A DNA stretch of 21,790 bases, from the NCBI GenBank assembly GCA_937892095.1, contig CALAVC010000130.1, forward strand, positions 1 to 21,790. The letters run 5' to 3'. Below are positions 15,073 through 21,788 of this stretch, piece after piece. The notes below the pieces were generated by a model that was not told the origin of the DNA, did no database searches, and saw nothing but the letters and a program-made list of their open reading frames with translations. Each line of letters opens with the position of its first letter. Within the stretch, counting starts at the first letter, position 1. Source of the DNA: an uncultured Bacteroidales bacterium (GTDB lineage Bacteria > Bacteroidota > Bacteroidia > Bacteroidales > Marinilabiliaceae). Made by a program: the position numbers and the translations under genes.

Positions 15073-15563
15073 GCTATCTTTATCCCGTACGAGTTAATCG
15101 TGTTCATTATCTTCGTCAGTCTACTGCCCGATAACTCCTTCTTAAACCAGTCCACAAGGCCTATCATCTCGCCATTTCCCCACATCGGAGAGCCCCATGT
15201 CCCATATTCTTTCATGCCAAAAGCATTAATGACTGCCTTCCAGTCGTCGCCATTGCTTAGCTTGCTTATGACGTTGTCTATCGTGTCGGTGTCCGTCCCC
15301 ATGCTCGCCATCGCTGTATGTAGTTGCTTTGCATAGTTCGTCGCCTCCGCACTGCTTATCGTCATCTTGCTCTTGCTCGGCTCCGTAAGTTTTTTCAGCG
15401 CATTCTCCTCTTTATTCTGTTGCCAACTCTCCTTTATCTGACTTATCACCCGACGACCAATAACGAAAAGTAGCAATCCGCCCACCGCATAAATGCCAAT
15501 CTTTTGTAGTCGTGCCATCTCTTCGTGGCCAATACTTAGTGCCCCAAATGTTTTTGCGTCCAT
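15069..15563 (-). CDS. Membrane-anchored protein with an annexin-repeat-like domain
   Basis: A 164-residue protein. Residues 23-42 form a membrane helix (IGIYAVGGLLLFVIGRRVIS) and 43-75 a charged linker. Residues 75-160 look like an annexin repeat: AMASMGTDTDTIDNVISKL (the GxGTD loop), then WKAVINAFG and, after an insertion with GSPMWGNGEM, LVDWFKKELSGSRLTKIMN. In annexins this loop binds calcium and phospholipid. Small proteins with this feature occur in Bacteroidota phages and elements, but I cannot name a family. A role at the host or virion membrane is inferred. It starts 11 bases after the preceding gene and overlaps the next by ATGA. Confidence 0.65.
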   Translation of the reverse strand: MDAKTFGALSIGHEEMARLQKIGIYAVGGLLLFVIGRRVISQIKESWQQNKEENALKKLTEPSKSKMTISSAEATNYAKQLHTAMASMGTDTDTIDNVISKLSNGDDWKAVINAFGMKEYGTWGSPMWGNGEMIGLVDWFKKELSGSRLTKIMNTINSYGIKIA

Positions 15564-15574
15564 TCCCTATCCCC

Positions 15575-15757
15575 CTACACAAATTTTATCGCTACTTTCA
15601 CCACCGACGGGTCTTTGCGCACCGCCATTAGCAACTTAATCATGTCTGCGTAGCTTACTTTGTTTGCCACGTCTTGCAACAACTCCGCCAGTGCCTGTGC
15701 CTTCTCCGCACTCTCCGCCATTGTCGTTATGCTTATCTTATACTTATTCATTGTCAT
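15575..15757 (-). CDS. Small helical phage protein, unknown
   Basis: A 60-residue protein with an N-terminal strand (KYKISITTM) and then two helices (AEKAQALAELLQDVANKV and YADMIKLLMAVRKDPSVVKV). It begins 14 bases inside the end of the upstream coiled-coil gene, so the two are translationally coupled. No family is recognised. Its position between coiled-coil and membrane proteins suggests a virion or assembly part. Confidence 0.6.
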   Translation of the reverse strand: MTMNKYKISITTMAESAEKAQALAELLQDVANKVSYADMIKLLMAVRKDPSVVKVAIKFV

Positions 15758-15974
15758 TCCGTTTTAGTTGTTGATATTGCAAAAGCTGTTCTGTCGTCAG
15801 TATGCTCATCAGCCGAGCCACCTCCTTCTGAAGACCTATGTTGTCGCGCTGAAGTGCCATAATCTCGCTCATCATTTCACTCTGCCTTTTCTGCATGCGG
15901 TCTATCGTGTCGAGCAATAAATTATTCTCTTCGTTCTTGCGCTTACTCCTGCACGCCCACCACGTCAGTAACAA
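15744..15974 (-). CDS. Short membrane/coiled-coil protein with TTG start
   Basis: A 76-residue protein: a short hydrophobic N-terminus (MLLTWWAC, then basic RSKRK) followed by a continuous coiled coil of about 55 residues (NNLLLDTIDRMQKRQSEMM and on through LQRDNIGLQKEVARLM). No ATG or GTG lies upstream in this frame before a TAG stop, so initiation is probably at the TTG at 15974, which has GGAG just before it. The start overlaps the previous gene by 10 bases. If the true start is the internal ATG at 15896, only a shorter coiled coil is made. The Cys after the hydrophobic stretch could be a lipid site, but the signal is too short to be sure. Confidence 0.55.
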   Translation of the reverse strand: MLLTWWACRSKRKNEENNLLLDTIDRMQKRQSEMMSEIMALQRDNIGLQKEVARLMSILTTEQLLQYQQLKRNDNE

Positions 15975-16168
15975 CTCTCCGACCCGTCGGTCAGGTTCTC
16001 GTTGTACGTTGCAAGCATTTCGCTAAATGTGCCATTATCACTACCACTGCCTGCCGACGCTATGCTGTTGCCCAACGTGTTGAGTTTGTCGGCCAAGAAG
16101 TCGCCCAACTGACCCATCAGCGTCTCTTGTGTCTCTGTACTTGTTGTTTGTTGTGTTCCCGTTGCCAT
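15965..16168 (-). CDS. 67-residue protein carrying the shared amphipathic motif
   Basis: Starts MATGTQQTTSTETQE, a Ser/Thr/Gln-rich lead, followed at residues 17-36 by LMGQLGDFLADKLNTLGNSI, which matches the helix at the start of the 238- and 49-residue proteins. The rest is Gly/Ser-rich and then acidic (SEMLATYNENLTDGSE), ending CY. There is no membrane segment. Function is unknown; the motif suggests that it docks to the same partner as the other carriers. Confidence 0.6.
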   Translation of the reverse strand: MATGTQQTTSTETQETLMGQLGDFLADKLNTLGNSIASAGSGSDNGTFSEMLATYNENLTDGSESCY

Positions 16169-16182
16169 AATTTTCTTTGTTT

Positions 16183-16332
16183 TTATTTGGTTGTTGTTCC
16201 TCCGTTGTCTTTGTTCAGTTGCGCTTCCAGTTCGGCAATCTTTGCCTCATACTCCGCAATAAGTTTCTTGATGTCGCCCAATCGGTCAAACTTCTCTGCC
16301 AGAAATTTGCCCAGCTTCTGCATGTCGTTCAT
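16183..16332 (-). CDS. 49-residue coiled-coil protein carrying the shared motif
   Basis: Starts MNDMQKLGKFLAEKFDRLGD, almost the same as the 238-residue protein 4.6 kb downstream, and continues as a coiled coil (IKKLIAEYEAKIAELEAQL) with a short polar tail. I chose the ATG at 16332 because GAGGAAAG lies just upstream and MND[FM]QKLGKF is shared with the other gene. Starts at 16365 (adding MTNITKKIEER) or 16410 are possible. The protein is mainly one helix and likely forms oligomers. Confidence 0.6.
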   Translation of the reverse strand: MNDMQKLGKFLAEKFDRLGDIKKLIAEYEAKIAELEAQLNKDNGGTTTK

Positions 16333-16372
16333 TCTTTCCTCTATTTTTTTTGTTATGTTTGTCATTATTAGC

Positions 16373-16475
16373 ATCAGACGGACTGATTTAGCAAAGGGGC
16401 AGACCCCCACACATCTGTGTCTTGCCTACCTAACAGTCTTGCTCGTGGGGTGCAAGAGAGAGGTGTGCTCTCTCT
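16373..16475 (-). promoter_or_regulatory. Structured RNA region in the largest gap of the block
   Basis: Between the broken nuclease gene and the 49-residue gene lie about 140 non-coding bases. The minus-strand RNA can form an 8-bp hairpin AGAGAGAG/CTCTCTCT (16455-16475), a two-part stem in GGCAAGACACAGATGTGTGG and beyond, and a 5-bp hairpin ATCAG/CTGAT (16373-16387). CCCCAC after the first hairpin can also pair with GTGGGG in the second, giving a possible switch. There is no T-run, so it is not a simple terminator. Confidence 0.3.
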
Positions 16476-16787
16476 ACGTCTTTTGCTTTCTTTTGTCATA
16501 TAGTAGCATTTTATCCTTAAAACTGCTCGCTTTCCGAGGACTGGCTGTAACAACCTCCCAAAACCCATTTTTAGCATAGTTTAAACCTATAACTGCCGAG
16601 TTGTAGCGTTCTTCTTCATTGTTGCACACAAGCAACAACCGACCATTTTTGCCCTCGTATATCTGATTAAATCCATTTACAACAGCCCAAACAAACATCA
16701 TCGGTGTTACACCAAGTTGGCGCATCTCTTCTGCATGTTCACTGCCACAATGTTCTTGCGTCTTAGCCTATGTCCGTCAAGTGCCAT
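16474..16787 (-). pseudogene. BECR-type nuclease-like gene broken by a one-base frameshift
   Basis: ATG at 16787, 4 bases after the preceding stop, begins MALDGHRLRRKNIVAVN but the frame ends after 26 codons (TAA at 16707). From about 16737 the adjacent frame reads HAEEMRQLGVTPMMFVWAVV, then NGFNQIYEGKNGRLLLVC and AVIGLNYAKNGFWEVVTASPRK. Joined with one extra base at 16737, this gives a 104-residue protein. Its pattern (H..E.R..G....F...V...F..I..G...LLLV......I.L....GF..V.TA..R) resembles the BECR-fold nuclease domains of phage polyvalent proteins. An ATG at 16725 could still start an 83-residue product without the His. Either a true inactivating deletion, a programmed shift (no classical slippery site is seen) or a sequence error. 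Confidence 0.5.
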
Positions 16788-16791
16788 ACTC

Positions 16792-17076
16792 TTACTTACT
16801 ATACTCCGCTTCAAATGCATCTATAAAAACCTGCGCATCGCCACGCACTTCTCCACCTCCCACGTCTCGCCACTCACGCGCCGTGTCGTCCCACACCACC
16901 AGTCGCTTCGCTTCTTTCACCCACACTTTCAGCCCATCAGCCCTCAACACGTCGCTCATCGCGTTCAACTCCTCCTCGTTCTCCACAATCTCGCGGTTGT
17001 CAAGTAGCTCCTTCGCGCCAACGTCAAACCCGCAACTCATAGCTATGCCACGCCCATATCTGCTTACTTCGCTCAT
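16792..17076 (-). CDS. Small fibre-associated-type phage protein
   Basis: A 94-residue protein. The central part, FDVGAKELLDNREIVENEEE through LKVWVKEAKRLVVWDDTAREW, follows the pattern of a short module seen in many phage tail-fibre and head-decoration proteins (LD.R..V.....L.......G..V.V......Y.WDG..W). It starts 5 bases after the putative receptor-binding protein gene, with AGGCGAG before the ATG. It probably works with that protein in host attachment. Assignment by pattern only. Confidence 0.6.
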   Translation of the reverse strand: MSEVSRYGRGIAMSCGFDVGAKELLDNREIVENEEELNAMSDVLRADGLKVWVKEAKRLVVWDDTAREWRDVGGGEVRGDAQVFIDAFEAEYSK

Positions 17077-17081
17077 CTCGC

Positions 17082-17873
17082 CTAACTTAGTTTATAGTTC
17101 CACCTTACAGGGTATGCCGTCCCCTGCGTATTCACCTCCGAATAGTAAATGGTATACTGATGCGTCTGACCATCTAAACACTCCACCTCCACCTGATTAT
17201 TCCGTAGGCTATTCTGTATCTTATACCCACTCGGGTTTAGCACGTCGCCCACGCTCCCACACACCGCCATCACAAACCGCTTGCTGTCATAAGCCCCATA
17301 GTCGGCTGTCAGCGTCCCACTATCGGTCGTCGGGATAATCTTATTTAACCCCTCAATGCCTGTCGGCACGTCGTCCGTAAGCCCCCAGTATATCGGGTTC
17401 CGAAACGCATATTTTATCTCCGCACTCGTCGCCATACGCCCCTGCACGTCCTCCACACTCGCCTTAATGGTCGTATTGGCCGACACCACCAATGTGTGCT
17501 TAAACGTCCCACCTTTCGACACATCACTGCTTACGCTCTCCGCTTCCGTGTTGATTATGTAGCTAAGCATTGCTATGTCCGATGTCTTTCGCGTCGCCAC
17601 TGCCGTCAGCTCGACTGTGAGCACCGCCCCCTTCTCATAACTACCACCCTTTGGCTGTGCGCTAAGGCTTACCACCGGCGCAAGTGGCTTATGTAGTATC
17701 TTGTCCACCACCTCCACCAATGGCACCGAGTCAAACGTCTCGCCCTCGCTCACCCCACCCACCGTTGCACTCACAGGCTCCGTCGTCGTGTAGGTCAACG
17801 CTTGCGCCACCTCGCTCGCACTCATTCCGCTTATGTCCAATCGCCCCGTAATCGGGTTCATCTCCAGCTTCAT
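17082..17873 (-). CDS. Putative fibre or receptor-binding protein
   Basis: A 263-residue, beta-rich protein. The opening MKLEMNPITGRLDISG is a typical phage fibre start. Residues 55-145 look like an immunoglobulin-like or chitobiase-type domain (APVVSLSAQPKGGSYEKGAV, LSYIINTEA, TIKASVEDVQGR). The C-terminal third (residues 160-263) starts NPIYWGLTDDVP, with KRFVMAVCGS and YTIYYSEV later, and resembles C-terminal domains of Bacteroidota phage host-recognition proteins. Its ATG overlaps the stop of the coiled-coil gene upstream (ATGA), and it is followed by a small fibre-type gene. The receptor is unknown. Confidence 0.65.
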   Translation of the reverse strand: MKLEMNPITGRLDISGMSASEVAQALTYTTTEPVSATVGGVSEGETFDSVPLVEVVDKILHKPLAPVVSLSAQPKGGSYEKGAVLTVELTAVATRKTSDIAMLSYIINTEAESVSSDVSKGGTFKHTLVVSANTTIKASVEDVQGRMATSAEIKYAFRNPIYWGLTDDVPTGIEGLNKIIPTTDSGTLTADYGAYDSKRFVMAVCGSVGDVLNPSGYKIQNSLRNNQVEVECLDGQTHQYTIYYSEVNTQGTAYPVRWNYKLS

Positions 17874-18526
17874 AACTCAACCCTTTTTAGTTTCTCCGCC
17901 TCTACCTCCGCTCGCACCTCTTCCACCGCCTCCACTTCTGCGGAGGGCGTAATCACTTCCTCCACGCTCGGCACATTGTCTGTCTGCTCTCCCTTGCCGT
18001 CAATCATGCCCAGCATAGTGTCTTTGTCCACGCCCATCAACTTGCCTATCAGCCCGGCGTTTGCTCTGACTGTCTTTTGTAGCCCCTTCGCCAGTAGCGT
18101 ACTCCCAAGTTCCGATATGCTTATACCCAACATCGAATTTTTAGGTCGTAACTTTTGGAGCTCCGTGTTCTCGTCTTGCAACTCTTCCATTTGCTTCTGC
18201 ATGTCGTCTATCTTTGTGCGCAATTCCTCTATTTGCTTTCGTAGCTCCTCGGCTTCGCGTCGTGCCTCGTCGCGTTCCAGCTTGCGGTTGTTCACGTTCG
18301 TTATGCCGACTTTCTTAGTGTCCGAACTCTGCATGAGGTCAATGGTCGTGTCAGACTGGATGTGTCGAGCTGTGTAAAGCTCAACGTCTACTGTATGAAC
18401 TGCGCCACTGCGTACTGCCGACGCCAAGTTTGGCTCTATGGCCGACAAACGAGCTTCAAATTCTTGCTTGTCTGTCGCTATTGTTGTGCCGTAGGCCAAG
18501 AGGTGTGTTTGCTGTGTTTCAGCCAT
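17870..18526 (-). CDS. Coiled-coil structural protein
   Basis: A 218-residue protein. Residues 1-75 are mixed; residues about 76-127 are a strong coiled coil (RKLERDEARREAEELRKQ and on through MQKQMEELQDENTELQKL). Residues 130-165 form a less charged helix (SMLGISISELGSTLLAKG), and the C-terminal 40 residues are acidic. No enzyme motif is visible. The position directly before the fibre-like gene, with ATGA overlap, suggests a fibre stalk, anchor or assembly chaperone. Confidence 0.65.
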   Translation of the reverse strand: MAETQQTHLLAYGTTIATDKQEFEARLSAIEPNLASAVRSGAVHTVDVELYTARHIQSDTTIDLMQSSDTKKVGITNVNNRKLERDEARREAEELRKQIEELRTKIDDMQKQMEELQDENTELQKLRPKNSMLGISISELGSTLLAKGLQKTVRANAGLIGKLMGVDKDTMLGMIDGKGEQTDNVPSVEEVITPSAEVEAVEEVRAEVEAEKLKRVEL

Positions 18527-18563
18527 TTTTATCTAAGTTTTTAAAGGTTTATAAATTCGTTTT

Positions 18564-19082
18564 TTAAAGCAGTGTCGTTACGCCACCAACAGGCCCCTCA
18601 ACGTCCGACGCCACAGGGTCTATCGTCTGTTCGTTAGATGCCGTCGCCCACTGATTCTCGTTTGGCAACTCGTTATAATTCTCCACGTCGCCTATGCCTG
18701 GCAAGAGTACTGGGGTCTCAGATGTGCTTTCGTCTTCCGCTCCCGCAAGGCTCACAAGGCTCTTGCCCGATATGGTGTTAACCAGCTTCGCTCCGCCCGA
18801 TGCCATTATGCCCATGCCTACATGTTTCAGCATATCGCTCTTTGCCATGTGGCACGCTGTTGCCCCAACAAGCGAAATAAGTGCTGGGGTCGTATACCCA
18901 CTCGTGTCTCCGTCAAGCCCCAGCAAGTCTACTCCGCTTACGGCATCTTTCTTGCCAATTGCGTTGCCTATTGCCGAGCCTATTATGACTCCGCCAAGTA
19001 TGCAACCCACCTTCCCGAGCATTGTGCCCAAGTCTACGCGTTTGCCTCCTAACAGCATTCCGCTACTTTTCCTTTCTGCCAT
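18564..19082 (-). CDS. Gly-rich membrane protein
   Basis: A 172-residue protein with two hydrophobic segments: a glycine-zipper helix (MLGKVGCILGGVIIGSAIGN, about 21-40) and a second one from about 67 to 98 (TPALISLVGATACHMAK then GMGIMASGGAKLV). The C-terminal 60 residues are acidic and likely soluble. Glycine zippers favour membrane oligomers and pores. With the TM segments in the 871-, 187-, 164-, 130- and 30-residue proteins nearby, this supports a membrane-rich virion or a DNA-entry complex. No family is recognised. Confidence 0.65.
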   Translation of the reverse strand: MAERKSSGMLLGGKRVDLGTMLGKVGCILGGVIIGSAIGNAIGKKDAVSGVDLLGLDGDTSGYTTPALISLVGATACHMAKSDMLKHVGMGIMASGGAKLVNTISGKSLVSLAGAEDESTSETPVLLPGIGDVENYNELPNENQWATASNEQTIDPVASDVEGPVGGVTTLL

Positions 19083-19103
19083 TTTTCTCTTCTTTTCTAT
19101 TGT

Positions 19104-21719
19104 TTAAAACTTAATTGTCTTTGCCTTGCCGCTCTTGTCTCGCTTTACTCCGCTAAGACTGCCACCCGAAGGCAAGGCTTGTCGTTCTGTGGTCTTCTTT
19201 GTGCTCATCTTATAAATACCATAGCCCAGCCCACCAACGGCCAATGCTACAATACCTCTTTTGAGCCACGTCTTCATGTTGTCTGTAATTGTCATTTTTT
19301 TATCATTTTTTGTTTTGGTCTCTTCCCCCTGTTTTCCCGCCTGTGGAGCCGTCTGAACCCTATCATTCTCTCCACCACTCTGCACGGCATTCTTCACATT
19401 GCTCACCGCTCCTTTCACGTTACTAACAACATTTTTCACATTGCTTACTGCACTCTTCACGTTGCTAATCGCGCCCTTTGCTTTGTCCATAATCCCCTGT
19501 GCCGAAGTCGCCAGTCGGCTCATTCCCTGCGTCGCTTGCGTATTGCGTAGCGGTGTCTGTGCCACGACATCCGACGTGGTCGTCATCATCTGTCCAGCTT
19601 GCGCCACTGCCCCTCCGTAGTCTTTGTTCCTGACAGAGTCGACTATCCCCTTGCCCGTTTTTATTACGTCTTTGGTTTTGTCTACAACCTCTTTCGCCTT
19701 TTGTGCCTTATCCATAATTGTCTTTATGGCTCCAAGAATAGTCGTAATTACTCCCGTGGCCGCCGTTATAGCTGTCCCCGTGGCGGGGTCGCCAAGCCCA
19801 CTAAAACAGCCCTCGTCGTATAGCCCTCCCAGCCCCATGACCAGCGTACTCTCTGCGTCCATGCCTCCAATGCCCGCAAGGTCTTCTTTCCTGACCCAAC
19901 CCGTATGCGTCATGTATGTCGCCGCCACCCACGTCGCATCGCCCTGCTTTGTGTCCACCAGAACCTTTGTGCCTTTTGGCACTGTTGCCAGAACCTTTCC
20001 CGCCGACTCGCCAGTCTCGCGTATAGGCGTTGCGTTCTTAGCCGTACGCTCATTTTCTATCACTTCCACCTCTTTTCGCTCCACCTTTGGCGCACTCTCT
20101 GCGCTCATCGTCTTGTCTTCCGTCAGCGTCCCCTGCTTTGCCAGTTCCGCCTTCTCTGCGTCCATCTCTTTCTGCGTCTCAGGGTCGTCTGCACTACTGG
20201 CCATTTGCTTAATGCCCTCCGACGTCGGATACTCTACGCCACTCCAAGACTTCTTACTACCCTTTTCAAGGCAACTCCTTAGCTTGCTCTCTTTACCACC
20301 CAGTTTGGTGTACGCACTGCTAAGTTTGTCGTAGCACTTCTTATATGTTTCCCAGTCGGCTTTGTCTATCCCCAACTTGCTCTTCGCTTCGCTTTCTGTG
20401 AGCGAGCCCGGGTAGCACTTCTTGGCTATCTTGAACATGTTCAGCCTGCAAATAGCCATTATGCCTGCCCTTATAAGAAGCGTCAGTGGGTTAAAGCGTA
20501 CAAGAAACTTCCACACCTTTTTGGCCACCTTCGCAATCGCTTTGCCCACTTTCTTCAACCCTTTGCCAACCGCTTTGACGGCTTTCTTGACTGCCTTTCC
20601 CGTTGTCTTGACGGCTTTCTTGATGCCCGAACCAATCTTCTTGACTGCCTTTTTCAGTTTCTTGCGCAGTTTGCCTTCCAGTGGTCCGTTATCTTCGTCC
20701 AGTCCACTAAGCAAGTCCTCAAACACCTTGTCGCGTAGCCTTTCGTCGTCCCACGAACTAAGTATAGCATTGCACGCTTGCAACACATACTTTTGCTCCT
20801 GTGTCGTCTCGAAATACTCAGGATGTGCCATCGCCACATCGTATGTCCGACGGATATATGTCCGGTACGCCTCCACTGGGTCCGCTCCGCTAACCATATA
20901 TTCAAGGTCTTCACCATTTAGTAGCTTCGCCGTGTCGGTGTCCACATCCACGCCTCCTAAGCCACTAAGACCGCCCACGCTTGCCACTGCCTGAACAATC
21001 TGTTTCACCTCTCCGTCTTGCGTCCCGACGTTCTTTCGCTTCCGTATGCGCTGTTTTGCCACGGCGCTCCTAACCCTGCCACTTATCTTCTGTGTTACAG
21101 GGTTGCTCGCCACCACGTCTTTTGCGTCTTGCGTCAGTCGGCTATTCCCATGCACCTTGCGCAGTGCGTTAAATAGTCCGCCCTTGCGCTTAAGTCTGAC
21201 GCCAACCTTCATGCCGTCCGCAACGCTTTTAATCTCTGTGCCTCGTAGCTCTTCAAGGTCGTAGTTGTCCACCACCGTTGCGTCTTCGCCTGTCGGCTCT
21301 TCGTAGTCGCCTGCCACGTTCAGGTCTATCGCACCCCTACTTTGCTCGCTAAGCTCCAAATCCGCCATTTGTTCTATGGCATCTTCCCTCTCTGCCGTGT
21401 CCCACCTGTCCAGCACGTAGCCCAACATTCCACTAAGCTGACGCGCATTGCCGTATGCACTAACCATCTGTGGCGACGCGTCCACAACTCTCTTCGTGCG
21501 CAAAAGGTGCATGCGTATCATCTCGTCGTCGTCCACTCCACCATTGCCCGCAAAACCTGCAAAGTCATAACCGCCTGCCACGGCTTCCGCTTCCTCACAC
21601 AAACGATTCGTTATGCCTCGCGTCGCCATGTCAAGCCAACGACCTCTCTCCGCGTCGCGCTCGCTTATGCCCGCAAGTAGCTTGTTGGCCAATCGAGCCC
21701 TCCACCTCGGCACGCTCAC
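19104..21719 (-). CDS. 871-residue multidomain protein: Lys-rich repeats, SH3-like domain and membrane segments
   Basis: Largest gene of the block. Residues 1-350 are mainly helical. Residues about 353-405 hold four or five 11-residue Lys-rich repeats (KAVKKIGSGIK, KAVKTTGKAVK, KAVKAVGKGLK...). A hydrophobic stretch follows (NPLTLLIRAGIMAICRLNMF, to about 430). Residues 555-617 look like a bacterial SH3 domain (RETGESAGKVLATVPKGTKV...GWVRKEDL). Residues 643-668 form a hydrophobic helix, 746-778 carry five heptads AVSNVKx, and a membrane helix (GIVALAVGGLGYGIYKM) lies at about 819-836. It may span or coat a membrane and contact the cell wall, for example as a DNA-injection or internal virion protein. 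The start appears to be GTG (no ATG between it and the upstream in-frame TAA). Confidence 0.7.
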   Translation of the reverse strand: MSVPRWRARLANKLLAGISERDAERGRWLDMATRGITNRLCEEAEAVAGGYDFAGFAGNGGVDDDEMIRMHLLRTKRVVDASPQMVSAYGNARQLSGMLGYVLDRWDTAEREDAIEQMADLELSEQSRGAIDLNVAGDYEEPTGEDATVVDNYDLEELRGTEIKSVADGMKVGVRLKRKGGLFNALRKVHGNSRLTQDAKDVVASNPVTQKISGRVRSAVAKQRIRKRKNVGTQDGEVKQIVQAVASVGGLSGLGGVDVDTDTAKLLNGEDLEYMVSGADPVEAYRTYIRRTYDVAMAHPEYFETTQEQKYVLQACNAILSSWDDERLRDKVFEDLLSGLDEDNGPLEGKLRKKLKKAVKKIGSGIKKAVKTTGKAVKKAVKAVGKGLKKVGKAIAKVAKKVWKFLVRFNPLTLLIRAGIMAICRLNMFKIAKKCYPGSLTESEAKSKLGIDKADWETYKKCYDKLSSAYTKLGGKESKLRSCLEKGSKKSWSGVEYPTSEGIKQMASSADDPETQKEMDAEKAELAKQGTLTEDKTMSAESAPKVERKEVEVIENERTAKNATPIRETGESAGKVLATVPKGTKVLVDTKQGDATWVAATYMTHTGWVRKEDLAGIGGMDAESTLVMGLGGLYDEGCFSGLGDPATGTAITAATGVITTILGAIKTIMDKAQKAKEVVDKTKDVIKTGKGIVDSVRNKDYGGAVAQAGQMMTTTSDVVAQTPLRNTQATQGMSRLATSAQGIMDKAKGAISNVKSAVSNVKNVVSNVKGAVSNVKNAVQSGGENDRVQTAPQAGKQGEETKTKNDKKMTITDNMKTWLKRGIVALAVGGLGYGIYKMSTKKTTERQALPSGGSLSGVKRDKSGKAKTIKF
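19384..19467 (-). repeat. Four 21-bp imperfect tandem repeats
   Basis: Each unit encodes a heptad of the form (A/V)VSNVK(S/N/G) in the C-terminal part of the 871-residue protein. Units differ at third positions, so the repeat is kept at protein level. Confidence 0.75.
20515..20655 (-). repeat. 33-bp imperfect repeats encoding Lys-rich 11-mers
   Basis: Four clear units and one degenerate unit of the pattern KAVKxxGxxxK lie inside the 871-residue gene. The plus strand shows recurring ctttcttgac/gcctttc blocks. Confidence 0.75.
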
Positions 21720-21743
21720 TCCGCTTATCCCGTCTAAAAAGGT

Positions 21744-21788
21744 TTATAGGTCAAAATGCAGGCTACGAGGTATCCTCAGCCCTTTGTT
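21744..21788 (-). CDS. Possible 3' end of the upstream phage gene
   Basis: One minus-strand frame entering from the right edge reads NKGLRIPRSLHFDL and stops with TAA at 21744-21746, 24 bases before the GTG of the 871-residue gene. Only 14 codons are visible, and two other frames also stop here, so this is a guess. Confidence 0.3.
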   Translation of the reverse strand, partial: NKGLRIPRSLHFDL

